Program-made: the position numbers and the translations under genes
NCBI GenBank assembly: GCA_041287495.1
Contig: JBEULE010000032.1
Span: 37,703 to 101,702, forward strand
Direction of reading: 5' to 3'
Source of the DNA: JAOABC01 sp041287495
Lineage (GTDB): Bacteria > Aquificota > Aquificia > Aquificales > Hydrogenothermaceae
Length of the DNA: 64,000 bases
The notes under the pieces: generated by a model
Told to the model about the DNA's origin: nothing
Databases searched by the model: none
Seen by the model: only the letters and a program-made list of their open reading frames with translations
Part shown: positions 17,362 through 25,799 of the stretch, piece by piece
How positions within the stretch are numbered: position 1 is the first letter of the stretch
Layout: the number at the start of each line of letters is the position of its first letter

Positions 17362-17958
17362 TTATCTGGATATACTTTTACGGTAATTTTCTGATAGTCT
17401 TAGGAAGTTTTCTAACAACTTTTTCCCATACTCTGTAAGTATGGACTCTGGATGAAACTGAACACCCCATATTGGATATATTTTATGCTCTATTCCCATT
17501 ATTTCTCCATCATCTGAACGGGCGGTTATCTCTATATCTTCGGGAAGAGTTGATTCATCAATTACCAGAGAATGGTATCTTACAGCTTTAAAAGGTGAAG
17601 GTATTCCTTCAAATATTCCCTTTTGATTGTGGTATATATCAGATGTTTTTCCGTGCATAAGACATTTTGCTTTTACTATTTTTGCTCCAAATGCCTGACC
17701 TATAGATTGATGTCCCAGACAGACTCCTAAAATGGGATAAACACCTTTGAAAGTTTTTATAACATCAACTGATATTCCGGCTTCATTTGGAGAACATGGC
17801 CCCGGAGATATAACTATTGCATCTATATATTCCATATTTTTTATATCTTCTATGGTTATTTCATCATTTCTCTTTACTAAAACATCTTCCCCAAGGTCAT
17901 AGAAATACTGAACTATGTTATAGGTAAATGAGTCGTAGTTATCTATCATCAGAATCAT
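17362..17958 (-). CDS. Anthranilate/aminodeoxychorismate synthase glutamine amidotransferase subunit
   Basis: This is a class I glutamine amidotransferase (198 residues) that supplies ammonia to anthranilate synthase or aminodeoxychorismate synthase (TrpG/PabA). It shows IDNYDSFTYNI at the N-terminus, the oxyanion segment ISPGPC, the nucleophile in GVCLGHQ (Cys about 79), MHGKTSDI, RYHSL and the His-Glu pair in FHPES. TrpG and PabA are not separable by sequence alone, and no synthase subunit is nearby. In many thermophiles one protein serves both. The first ATG is preferred because GAGG lies 7 bases upstream. Confidence 0.93.
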   Translation of the reverse strand: MILMIDNYDSFTYNIVQYFYDLGEDVLVKRNDEITIEDIKNMEYIDAIVISPGPCSPNEAGISVDVIKTFKGVYPILGVCLGHQSIGQAFGAKIVKAKCLMHGKTSDIYHNQKGIFEGIPSPFKAVRYHSLVIDESTLPEDIEITARSDDGEIMGIEHKIYPIWGVQFHPESILTEYGKKLLENFLRLSENYRKSISR

Positions 17959-17973
17959 ATCATAACCTCAAAA

Positions 17974-17994
17974 ATGGGGGCTTTTAGCCCCATT
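17974..17994 (-). terminator. Rho-independent terminator of gap
   Basis: On the minus strand, just past the gap stop, ATGGGGCT and AGCCCCCAT form a stem with a small loop and one bulged base. A run of T follows (CATTTTTG). It separates gap from the downstream amidotransferase gene. Confidence 0.8.
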
Positions 17995-17998
17995 GTAA

Positions 17999-19003
17999 TT
18001 AAAACCCTTTCTCATATATAAACTGAACTAAATCTTTCAGTCTTGTGGAATATCCGTATTCGTTATCATACCAAGATGCAACATGAACCAAATTTGCACC
18101 TATAACTTGAGTTAAAAGTGAATCAAATATTGATGAAGCTGGATTTCCTACTATATCAGATGAAACTATTGGGTCTTCACAGTAAGCAAGGATTCCCTTC
18201 ATCTCCCCTTCTGCATATTTCTTCATTGCTTGATTAACTTCTTCAATAGTTGTATCTCTCTCAACAACAACCGTTAAATCTATAAGTGATCCGTCTGCAA
18301 CCGGAACTCTTCTTGCTGTTCCATCAAGTTTTCCTTTCACTTCCGGAATAACTTCACCTAATGCCTTTGCTGCTCCGGTTGTAGTTGGAACAATATTTGT
18401 TGCTGCTGCTCTTGCTCTTCTTAAATCCTTGTGAGGTAAATCTAATATTCTTTGGTCGTTTGTGTAAGCGTGAGTTGTTACCATATATCCGTATTTTATA
18501 CCAAATTCCCTCTGAAGAACTTTAACTAATGGGGCTAATGCGTTAGTTGTGCAGGATGCGTTTGATATTATATTATGATTTGATGGGTCATAAACTTCTT
18601 GATTTACTCCTAAAACTATTGTTACATCTGGATTTTTAGCTGGTGCAGAGATTATTACTTTTTTAGCCCCTGCTTGAAGATGTTTTTGAGCGTCTTCTCT
18701 TTTTGTAAATACTCCGGTAGATTCTATAACTATATCAACTCCTAACTCTTTCCAAGGGAGTTCAGCAGGGTTTTTTATTGCCGTTATCTTTATCTCTTTT
18801 CCATTTACAACTATACCGTTATCTGTTGCCTTTACATCTGCATTGTATATACCTTGGACTGAGTCATACTTCAATAGGTGTGCAAGTGTCTTGGAGTCTG
18901 TAAGGTCATTAACTGCAACTATATCTATCTCCGGATTACCGAAAGCAATTCTGAAAAATGTTCTTCCTATTCTTCCAAATCCGTTAATTGCGACTTTTAC
19001 CAT
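17999..19003 (-). CDS. gap: Glyceraldehyde-3-phosphate dehydrogenase
   Basis: This glycolytic/gluconeogenic enzyme of 334 residues has the NAD-binding start INGFGRIGR. The catalytic cysteine is in SNASCTTNALAPL (about 152), and the partner His is in VTTHAYTNDQ. TATNIVPTTTGAAKA and the C-terminal ASWYDNEYGYS are also present. Adenosine-binding VNDLTD suits NAD use. In an autotrophic Aquificota-like cell the enzyme would act mainly in the gluconeogenic direction; that is inference. It starts 2 bases after murF and is followed by its own terminator. Confidence 0.98.
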   Translation of the reverse strand: MVKVAINGFGRIGRTFFRIAFGNPEIDIVAVNDLTDSKTLAHLLKYDSVQGIYNADVKATDNGIVVNGKEIKITAIKNPAELPWKELGVDIVIESTGVFTKREDAQKHLQAGAKKVIISAPAKNPDVTIVLGVNQEVYDPSNHNIISNASCTTNALAPLVKVLQREFGIKYGYMVTTHAYTNDQRILDLPHKDLRRARAAATNIVPTTTGAAKALGEVIPEVKGKLDGTARRVPVADGSLIDLTVVVERDTTIEEVNQAMKKYAEGEMKGILAYCEDPIVSSDIVGNPASSIFDSLLTQVIGANLVHVASWYDNEYGYSTRLKDLVQFIYEKGF

Positions 19004-19004
19004 A

Positions 19005-20321
19005 CTAATCCTCCTGAAATTGTTTTAAATATTCTATCACTTCTTCCATCTTCATTCCACGGGAGCCTTTTACGAGGATTTTTATTTGAGGACCTTCTAT
19101 ATTTTTTATGAACTTAACCATATCTCTTTTATCTTCAAATAAAACCACATTCTTTTTATCCTTTAGATAGTTGTATATATGTTTAACCTCGTTTCCGTAA
19201 AGTAAGATGTAATCTATCTTTGACTCTTCAAAAGTTTTAGCAACTTCAACATGTAAATCTTTACTATGCTCTCCAAGTTCTAACATATCACCAAGTATAT
19301 AAACCTTGATACCACCAATTTTTTCAAAACTGTATATACTGTTTTTTACAGATAGAGGATTTGCATTATAACTTTCGTCTATTATTAGGTATCTCCCGAT
19401 ATGTTTTATATCTCCTCTACCTTCAAAACCTTTAAAATCTCTCAAAACTTCAAGATTTCTTATAGGGTCTAAACCTAATGTGTACAAAACACCTGCAACC
19501 GCTCCGATATTTACAAAAGTCCCAATATTGTATATGGGTATTTTTAGTTTTATTCTGTCAGATTTATAACAGATAACTCCCTCCGTTCCGTCTTCTACTA
19601 TTTTTAGCTCTGATATTTTTATTAAACCTTCTTTTCCGTATGTTATAAAATCTACTTCCTTATCTTCGTAGTGATGTATTAAGTCTGACGGTAGAACACC
19701 ATATTTAACTCCATCAAATATCTGTCCCTTGGTGATAACTATATTCTCAAAACTTCCAAATCTCTCTATATGAGCCTTGGCAAGGGATGTTAAAACTCCT
19801 ATATCAGGTTTTGTTATTTCCATAAGGTATTTAATATCATCTTTTTTAGCGGCACCTTTCTCGACTATGGCTATTTCTGTATCTTTTGGTATATTTGCAA
19901 GGGTTAAAGGAACTCCTATCTCGTTGTTTAGATTTCCAGAAGTGGCATATGTTTTAAAGTGATATTTCAAAACGAAGTTTAAAAGTTCTTTTGTTGAAGT
20001 TTTTCCACTACTACCTGTTATACCTATAATTATATCTGTCTGTCTTCTCTTGTATATTCCTATCTCTATCAAAGCTTTATAGCTATCTTGAACTATTACT
20101 CCATTTGGAAAGTTTAACCTGTTCTCAGAGAGATAAGCTTTAGCACCATTTTTTAAAGCATCTTCTATAAATTGGTGTCCATCTCTATTTCCTTTAAGTG
20201 GAACAAATACAGAATCTGCTTTAACTTTTCTACTGTCTATACTGAACTCTGATACCTCAAAATCTTCTTTAAAATTTAGAAGCTCCCCATTTAAAATTTT
20301 AGCAACTTCAGAAAATTTCAT
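19005..20321 (-). CDS. murF: UDP-MurNAc-tripeptide--D-alanyl-D-alanine ligase
   Basis: MurF adds D-Ala-D-Ala to the UDP-MurNAc-tripeptide, the last cytoplasmic step of the wall precursor. The Mur ligase N-domain contains DSRKV. The ATP-binding loop is GITGSSGKTSTKE (about 98-110). The central domain has NEIGVPLTL and DESYNANP, and the C-terminal domain has LGDMLELG. Length (438) is typical. It is upstream of gap and downstream of a methyltransferase, away from the division and cell wall cluster at 5.9-9.5 kb. Confidence 0.96.
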   Translation of the reverse strand: MKFSEVAKILNGELLNFKEDFEVSEFSIDSRKVKADSVFVPLKGNRDGHQFIEDALKNGAKAYLSENRLNFPNGVIVQDSYKALIEIGIYKRRQTDIIIGITGSSGKTSTKELLNFVLKYHFKTYATSGNLNNEIGVPLTLANIPKDTEIAIVEKGAAKKDDIKYLMEITKPDIGVLTSLAKAHIERFGSFENIVITKGQIFDGVKYGVLPSDLIHHYEDKEVDFITYGKEGLIKISELKIVEDGTEGVICYKSDRIKLKIPIYNIGTFVNIGAVAGVLYTLGLDPIRNLEVLRDFKGFEGRGDIKHIGRYLIIDESYNANPLSVKNSIYSFEKIGGIKVYILGDMLELGEHSKDLHVEVAKTFEESKIDYILLYGNEVKHIYNYLKDKKNVVLFEDKRDMVKFIKNIEGPQIKILVKGSRGMKMEEVIEYLKQFQED

Positions 20322-20339
20322 AATAGATTCCTATCACCA

Positions 20340-20954
20340 CTAACTATTTTTACCTATTACTAAAAATATAGGATACTCTCTTTCTTTGCCATCTCTATCT
20401 TTCTTAACTTTATATACAATCTCTGATTTTATATCTGTAAATCCAGCTTCTTTTAAGTAGTTAACCATCTGGTCAATATCAAACCCAAAATGTTCCACCC
20501 CTTCGTTATAATCGTGAAATGTTCCATCTTCCTTAACAAGGTCTGCTATTGCTATATAACCTCCATTCTTCAGATAATTTTTTAATCTATTTAACATCTG
20601 AACCGGTTCTTTTATATGGTGAAATGTCATACTACTTACTATAAGGTCAAAATCTCCCTCTTCAAAATCTTCATTTAGAATATCAAGTTTGTATGCTTTT
20701 GCATTTATATTATTTTCTTGGGCTTTTTTGTTAAAGACATCTACCATACCTTGCGAGCTATCAACACCAACTATCTGTCCTACATCTTCAGCTAAAAAGA
20801 AGGACACCAGTCCAGTCCCACATCCAAAATCAAGGATTTTAAAATCTTTCTTTAAAGGAATTAACTTTTTAACACCTTCTGCTACAGATTTTGCTATATT
20901 TACTCTCATAGGTTTTTCATCCCAAGTTAAAGCAGCTAAATCAAACTTTGACAA
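20340..20954 (-). CDS. Class I SAM-dependent methyltransferase
   Basis: This 204-residue methyltransferase has the canonical SAM motif I (LDFGCGTGLVSF, about 42-53), the acidic ribose-binding residue in GVDSS, and the post-I and motif II segments SSMTFHHI and GGYIAIADL. It resembles UbiE/MenG-like or small-molecule methyltransferases, but the substrate is not evident. It starts at TTG with GGAGAG just upstream and is likely co-transcribed with murF, 18 bases on. Confidence 0.85.
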   Translation of the reverse strand: MSKFDLAALTWDEKPMRVNIAKSVAEGVKKLIPLKKDFKILDFGCGTGLVSFFLAEDVGQIVGVDSSQGMVDVFNKKAQENNINAKAYKLDILNEDFEEGDFDLIVSSMTFHHIKEPVQMLNRLKNYLKNGGYIAIADLVKEDGTFHDYNEGVEHFGFDIDQMVNYLKEAGFTDIKSEIVYKVKKDRDGKEREYPIFLVIGKNS

Positions 20955-21016
20955 TTTTTCTCTCCTGAATTTAAAAATTGAATATATATGATATTTTATT
21001 AACTATCTTTTTTCAA

Positions 21017-21031
21017 TGAGATTATTTATCA
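21017..21031. promoter_or_regulatory. Fur/PerR-like dyad upstream of the P-type ATPase
   Basis: TGAGATT-A-TTTATCA matches the 7-1-7 Fur-type arrangement TGATAAT-n-ATTATCA at 12 of 14 defined positions. It lies in the 149-base gap between the methyltransferase and the P-type ATPase. Related half-sites occur near 23922 and 42439. Regulator identity is inferred from the motif only. Confidence 0.4.
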
Positions 21032-21103
21032 TAAAGTTGTTGAAACCTGTAAATTAAAAAAGTAATTATTAATATTAATATTTGAGATTATAAGGGGGAT
21101 TAT

Positions 21104-23527
21104 ATGTTGGAGTATACGGGGTTAAGTTCTGGGGAAGCACAGGAAAGACTTAAACAGTTTGGATACAACAAAGTAGAGAATCATAAAAAACTAACAGATA
21201 TAGATATCTTTATAAACCAATTTAAAAATCCTTATCTTTTGCTACTTTTATTTACGGCTTTTCTATCTTTGTCCCTTGGTGAAAAAATTGATGCAACGAT
21301 AATAATTTTCATTGTCTTATTAGGTGTTGTTTTGGATTTTTGGCAGGAGAGGACCGCCTATAGAACTGTTGAGAAATTACTATCTATGGTTAAAACTTAT
21401 GTAACGGTTATAAGAGATGGAAAAGGAGTAAATATTCCTATAGAGGAAGTTGTCCCAGATGATATAGTTGTATTAACTGCCGGAAATATAGTGCCGGCAG
21501 ATATGGTTTTACTTGAATCAAAAGATTTATTCATAAATGAATCTCTGCTTACAGGGGAACCTTATCCTGTTGAGAAGAAATCTTCAGATAAACTTTTTAT
21601 GGGAACACATGTTGTAAGTGGGTTTAGTATTGCAAAGGTTGAAAAAACCGGAGAAGACACTCAGTATGGGCAACTAATCAAAAGAGTAGAGCTTGGAAAG
21701 GAAGAAACAGATTTTGAAAGAGGATTGAGACGTTTTGGTTATTCCCTCTTAGAGATATCTACAGTATTGATTTTGATAGTTTTTACTGTTAATGCATATT
21801 TTAACAGAGGTATTGTAGAATCTTTACTTTTTTCTCTCTCCCTTGGTATTGGTATAGCTCCAGTGCTTTTACCTGCTATCGTTAGTATAGGACTATCCTA
21901 CGGAGCTAAACATATGGCACGAAAAGGAGCTATAGTTAAGAGATTGGTATCTATACAAAATTTTGGTAGTATGGATATACTCTGTACCGATAAGACCGGA
22001 ACTTTAACTTTAGGTCAGATGAAAGTTTATGATTATGTTGATATTAACGGAAAAGAAAATAAAAAATTAAATATTTATGCTTGCTTAAATTCCACTTTTC
22101 AGACAGGTTATCAAAATCCAATTGATGAAGCTATAAAATCTACCTGTGATAAAAATCTATCTTTAGATTATAAAAAATTAGATGAAATTCCTTATGATTT
22201 TAACAGAAGAAGATTATCTATCTTGGTTAAAAAAGAGGATAAAAATATAGTTATAACAAAAGGTGCCTATAAAGAGATATTGGAAATATGTGATTATGTA
22301 GATATAGAAGATGAGATTAAACCTATAGGACAGTTTAAAGACCAGATAGAAACTGTTTATCAAAGTTATAGTAAAGAAGGTTTTAAAATAATTGCTTTGG
22401 CTTATAAAGAAACAGAGAAAGATAGTATAACCTATGAAGAAGAAAACTCTATGGTGTTCTTGGGATTTATTATTCTTTTTGACCCAATTAGAGAAGATGC
22501 AAAAGATACAATAGAGAGATTAAAAAATTATGGTGTAAATGTGAAGATAATAACAGGAGATAATAGATTAGTTGCAACATATATAGCAAAGTCTCTAGGT
22601 ATTGAGGGGGAAATATTAACAGGGGAAGAAATTTCAAAACTTAACTCCGGAGCTCTTTTAAATAAGGTAGAAGATGTTAGTATATTTGCAGAGTTAACCC
22701 CTCTTCAAAAAGAGACGGTTGTTCATTACCTGAAAAAAGCAGGCTTTACAGTAGGTTATATGGGAGATGGTATAAATGATATTGCCGCTATGAGGGCTGC
22801 TGATGTTGCTATTTCTGTTCAAAATGCTGTCGATATAGCAAAAGAAACGGCAGATATAGTTATGACAAGTTATAATTTAAATCTTGTAGCAGATGCAATT
22901 TTAGAAGGTAGAAAAACATTTTTAAATACTCTTAAGTATATATTTATGCAGACAAGTTCTAATTTTGGAAATGTATTTTCAATTGCAGGGGCATCTTTAA
23001 TAGTCCCATTTTTACCTTTACTACCAAAGCAAGTTCTCACTATAAATATGCTTAGTGATACGGCTGTGATGTCAATTCCTGCTGATAATGTAGATAAAGA
23101 CTGGATAGAGAAACCTGTAAAATGGGATTTAATATTTATAAAAAAATTTATGTATATATTTGGATTTATTAGCTCTATATATGATTACATAACTTTTACT
23201 TTCTTGCTGTATATCTTAAAAGCAGATACAGAGATTTTCAGAAGTGGATGGTTTTTAGAAAGTATTTTGACTCAGCTTGCTGTTCTTCTTATCCTTAGAA
23301 CCAGAAAACCATTTTACAAAAGTAAACCTTCAAAATTATTGATAATTACTGTTTCTGCAATTTTTGTAGCTTCTATTATTCTTCCTTATACAGTTATAGG
23401 ACAGATTTTAGAAATACGTCCTTTAAATTTGGAAACATACATATTTGTGTTTTGCGTGATTATATCCTATATGATAACGGTAGAGATAGGTAAGTTCTTA
23501 TTTTACCGTAAGATAATATCGAAGTAA
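21104..23527 (+). CDS. P-type ATPase, P3 (MgtA/H+-ATPase-like)
   Basis: This is an 807-residue cation pump. It has an N-terminal cytosolic segment, two helices, the actuator domain with LTGEP, and a helix pair with PVLLPAIVS. The phosphorylation motif is DKTGTLT (about 296), the nucleotide domain follows, then TGDN and GDGINDIAAM hinge motifs and C-terminal helices. IQNFGSMDILCTDKTGTLT is closest to MgtA, but the ion-site motif is PVLLP, between the PEMLP of MgtA and PVAMP of proton pumps. The ion (Mg2+, H+ or another) is therefore open. GGGGG precedes the ATG by 8 bases. It appears monocistronic and is downstream of a Fur-like dyad. Confidence 0.88.
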   Translation: MLEYTGLSSGEAQERLKQFGYNKVENHKKLTDIDIFINQFKNPYLLLLLFTAFLSLSLGEKIDATIIIFIVLLGVVLDFWQERTAYRTVEKLLSMVKTYVTVIRDGKGVNIPIEEVVPDDIVVLTAGNIVPADMVLLESKDLFINESLLTGEPYPVEKKSSDKLFMGTHVVSGFSIAKVEKTGEDTQYGQLIKRVELGKEETDFERGLRRFGYSLLEISTVLILIVFTVNAYFNRGIVESLLFSLSLGIGIAPVLLPAIVSIGLSYGAKHMARKGAIVKRLVSIQNFGSMDILCTDKTGTLTLGQMKVYDYVDINGKENKKLNIYACLNSTFQTGYQNPIDEAIKSTCDKNLSLDYKKLDEIPYDFNRRRLSILVKKEDKNIVITKGAYKEILEICDYVDIEDEIKPIGQFKDQIETVYQSYSKEGFKIIALAYKETEKDSITYEEENSMVFLGFIILFDPIREDAKDTIERLKNYGVNVKIITGDNRLVATYIAKSLGIEGEILTGEEISKLNSGALLNKVEDVSIFAELTPLQKETVVHYLKKAGFTVGYMGDGINDIAAMRAADVAISVQNAVDIAKETADIVMTSYNLNLVADAILEGRKTFLNTLKYIFMQTSSNFGNVFSIAGASLIVPFLPLLPKQVLTINMLSDTAVMSIPADNVDKDWIEKPVKWDLIFIKKFMYIFGFISSIYDYITFTFLLYILKADTEIFRSGWFLESILTQLAVLLILRTRKPFYKSKPSKLLIITVSAIFVASIILPYTVIGQILEIRPLNLETYIFVFCVIISYMITVEIGKFLFYRKIISK

Positions 23528-23586
23528 TTTCGAAATTCAGAATTAATTCAAATTGACCCATCTTTAAAAAGTATAAATACACCAAA

Positions 23587-23841
23587 TTATTGATTATCTT
23601 TTAAAAATTTTTCTCTACTTTCTTTATCCATTGAAAAAATCCGGTTGATAAAGCATCTATTTATGTCACAATCTGTAGGTTTTCCTATTATATGGTCTTG
23701 GAAGTAATTCCCTGAAGTTAAAAGGCATACATCTTTTTTGTTTATAACTTTTGCTAAAACAGACTTTGTTAGTGGATCATATATGCCTAGCCTTCTCCTT
23801 TGTCCCCAAACTTTCATATCTCCGGCTATGTTCAGAATCAT
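23587..23841 (-). CDS. Short ApbE-like fragment (remnant or miniature protein)
   Basis: The 84 residues LNIAGDMKVWG...RLGIYDP...LLTSGNYFQDHIIGKPTDC line up with the C-terminal third of ApbE (FAD:protein FMN transferase), where one expects NIGGDI, the IxxP strand, TSGDYE and HIIDPxTG. The catalytic Asp of HIID is Gly here, and the N-terminal two thirds are absent. It may be a decayed remnant or a small protein kept for another use. The start codon lacks a strong ribosome site. It is divergent from a 59-residue gene. Confidence 0.5.
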   Translation of the reverse strand: MILNIAGDMKVWGQRRRLGIYDPLTKSVLAKVINKKDVCLLTSGNYFQDHIIGKPTDCDINRCFINRIFSMDKESREKFLKDNQ

Positions 23842-23915
23842 CTTTATAAAAAGTTAAATACAAAGTTTTTTTTCAATGATTCTGATTTTTATCATAGAAA
23901 TTATTCTGTATTTAT

Positions 23916-23932
23916 TTGAGAATAAATCTCAA
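23916..23932. promoter_or_regulatory. Perfect 6-bp dyad, possible operator
   Basis: TTGAGA-ATAAA-TCTCAA is a perfect inverted repeat lying 8 bases before the ribosome site of the 59-residue gene, in the divergent gap with the ApbE fragment. The half ATAAATCTCA recurs exactly at 42441-42450 upstream of the superoxide dismutase gene. Confidence 0.4.
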
Positions 23933-23954
23933 TTAAAATTAGGAGGTAGAAAAA

Positions 23955-24134
23955 ATGTCTGTAAAGGATGCTAAGATTAGAATCAATCAAATTTCTAGGG
24001 ACTTTATTGAGTTAATAGAAAGAGAGGAAAATTATGAAAAGAGAATAAAACTTTTTGAAAGTTTTTACAAAACATTAAATCTTATACAGGATATATATAA
24101 TCCGGCAAAAAACTACAAAAAATTTAAACTTTAA
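23955..24134 (+). CDS. Small protein of unknown function (59 residues)
   Basis: This short reading frame starts at ATG with a perfect AGGAGG 8 bases upstream (23941-23946). It encodes a charged, probably helical peptide beginning MSVKDAKIRINQIS and ending in YNPAKNYKKFKL. No family is recognised, and no membrane segment or cysteines are present. The strong ribosome site and the upstream dyad argue that it is translated. Its stop overlaps the end of convergent rlmB by 4 bases. Confidence 0.6.
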   Translation: MSVKDAKIRINQISRDFIELIEREENYEKRIKLFESFYKTLNLIQDIYNPAKNYKKFKL

Positions 24135-24862
24135 ATTAATTTTTTAACAACTTCCCAAATTGCTATTGCTGTTGCCGAAGATACATTTAAAGATGTTACC
24201 TTACCTTTCATAGGGATAGTTACAACTATATCTGATACATCTAAAACAGATTTTGAAACTCCTTTTCCTTCTGAACCGACAACTAAGGCAAGAGGAAAGG
24301 GAAAGTCTATCTCATGTATATTTTTACCACCTTTTTCAACTGCAACAACCCATCCTCCTTTTTTCTTAAACTTTTCAAGGAAAGAGGATAAACTTCCTAC
24401 TTTCGCTATAGGTAGATAGAATATAGCTCCGGTTGATGCTTTTACTACTGTCTCATTGATAGGACTTGATCTCTCTCTGGGGACAATAATTCCGCTTCCA
24501 CCTAAAACTTCTGTTGTTCTTATTATATTTCCTACGTTTTGAGGATCTGTAATGTGGTCTAAAACAACTATAAAACCTTTTTCCTTCATAACTTTCTCTA
24601 TAAGATTATCTTCATCTGTATATTTTATTGGACTAACTAAAGCAACTACTCCCTGTGTCTTTTTTGTTCCTGCAAGTTCTTCAACTTTTTGACGGGAAAC
24701 TTTTTGGACTTTTACTTTTCTCTTTTGAGCAAGTTCTATAAGTTCTTTTGGTGGGTGGCTATCATGGGCTATAAGTATCTTTTCTAAACTTCTTCCAGCT
24801 TTTAGAGCTTCTATAACTGGATTTCTTCCCCATATGACTATTGATTTACTTTCTTCACTCAA
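24131..24862 (-). CDS. rlmB: SPOUT rRNA 2'-O-ribose methyltransferase (TrmH/RlmB family)
   Basis: The 243-residue protein has an N-terminal substrate-binding domain opening with IWGRNPVIEAL, then the SPOUT knot. Motif 1 is DHITDPQNVGNIIRT, motif 2 is VVGSEGKGVS and motif 3 is IPMKGKVTSLNVSSATAIA. RlmB methylates the 2'-O of G2251 in 23S rRNA; the exact nucleotide here is inferred from family likeness. It starts at TTG with GGAGAG upstream and overlaps the end of fmt by 8 bases. Confidence 0.9.
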   Translation of the reverse strand: MSEESKSIVIWGRNPVIEALKAGRSLEKILIAHDSHPPKELIELAQKRKVKVQKVSRQKVEELAGTKKTQGVVALVSPIKYTDEDNLIEKVMKEKGFIVVLDHITDPQNVGNIIRTTEVLGGSGIIVPRERSSPINETVVKASTGAIFYLPIAKVGSLSSFLEKFKKKGGWVVAVEKGGKNIHEIDFPFPLALVVGSEGKGVSKSVLDVSDIVVTIPMKGKVTSLNVSSATAIAIWEVVKKLI

Positions 24863-25799
24863 ATCTCTCTCCTTCTTTTATTCTGTATCCTCTTATTGCA
24901 TCTTGAGATGATATAACTTTTGAGTTTGGAAACTGTATGTTTTTTATAAGTAAACAATCTTTTCCTGTTGCTACTATAATACCTATTTTATTATCTACTT
25001 TTACTATCTCTCCGGGATTGTTATCATTTTCACATTTAATAACTTGAGCATCTAATATCTTAACAACTTCTCCTCTAAATGTAGAAAAAGCCTTAGGCCA
25101 AATTTTTAATGCTCTTATTTTGTTGAATATGTTTTCAGCAGGTTGGTTCCAGTTTATCTTTCCTTCTTCCTTCTCTATAGGTTTTGCATAGGTTGCTTCC
25201 AAGTTGTTTTGGGGTGTTTTTTGTGCTACTCCTTTTTCTATATCGTCTAAAACTTTTAAAAGTAAGTTAGCCCCTTCTTTTGCCAATTTATCATGTAGTG
25301 TTATTACATCATCCCCTTTTTCTATTTCTATTTCTTTACATTCATAAATATCTCCGGCATCAAGCTCTTTTACTATCTCCATTATACATACACCGGTTTT
25401 ATTCTGTCCATCCATAATTGCTCTCTGTATTGGTGCTGCTCCCCTATACTTAGGAAGAAGTGATGCATGAACATTTATTGTTTTAAATCTTGGTATCTCT
25501 ATTATATCTTCTGGAATTATTTTACCGTAGGCAACTACAACAGATATATCCGGATTTAATTGTTTTAGTATATCTCTTATTTCTTCATTGTTTTTTAATT
25601 TCTCTGGTTGATAAACTTCAATACCTTTTGATAGGGCAAACTCTTTCACAGGTGTAGGTTGTAATTTCTGACCTCTTCCCTTTGGTTTATCAGATTGAGT
25701 TATAACTGCTAAAACTTGATGTTTTGAGTTAACCAAAGCTTTTAAACTCTCTACTGCAAATTCTGGAGTTCCCCAAAATACTACTTTCATTTTACCCAC
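24855..25799 (-). CDS. fmt: Methionyl-tRNA formyltransferase
   Basis: Fmt formylates initiator Met-tRNA. The 314-residue protein begins VVFWGTPEFAV. It contains the folate-binding and catalytic segment INVHASLLPKYRGAAPIQRAI (catalytic Asn and His) and GDIYECKEIEI. The C-terminal tRNA-binding domain begins near residue 205 (KINWNQPAENIFNKIRAL). It overlaps both obgE upstream and rlmB downstream, in a translation/ribosome operon. Confidence 0.97.
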   Translation of the reverse strand: MGKMKVVFWGTPEFAVESLKALVNSKHQVLAVITQSDKPKGRGQKLQPTPVKEFALSKGIEVYQPEKLKNNEEIRDILKQLNPDISVVVAYGKIIPEDIIEIPRFKTINVHASLLPKYRGAAPIQRAIMDGQNKTGVCIMEIVKELDAGDIYECKEIEIEKGDDVITLHDKLAKEGANLLLKVLDDIEKGVAQKTPQNNLEATYAKPIEKEEGKINWNQPAENIFNKIRALKIWPKAFSTFRGEVVKILDAQVIKCENDNNPGEIVKVDNKIGIIVATGKDCLLIKNIQFPNSKVISSQDAIRGYRIKEGERFE

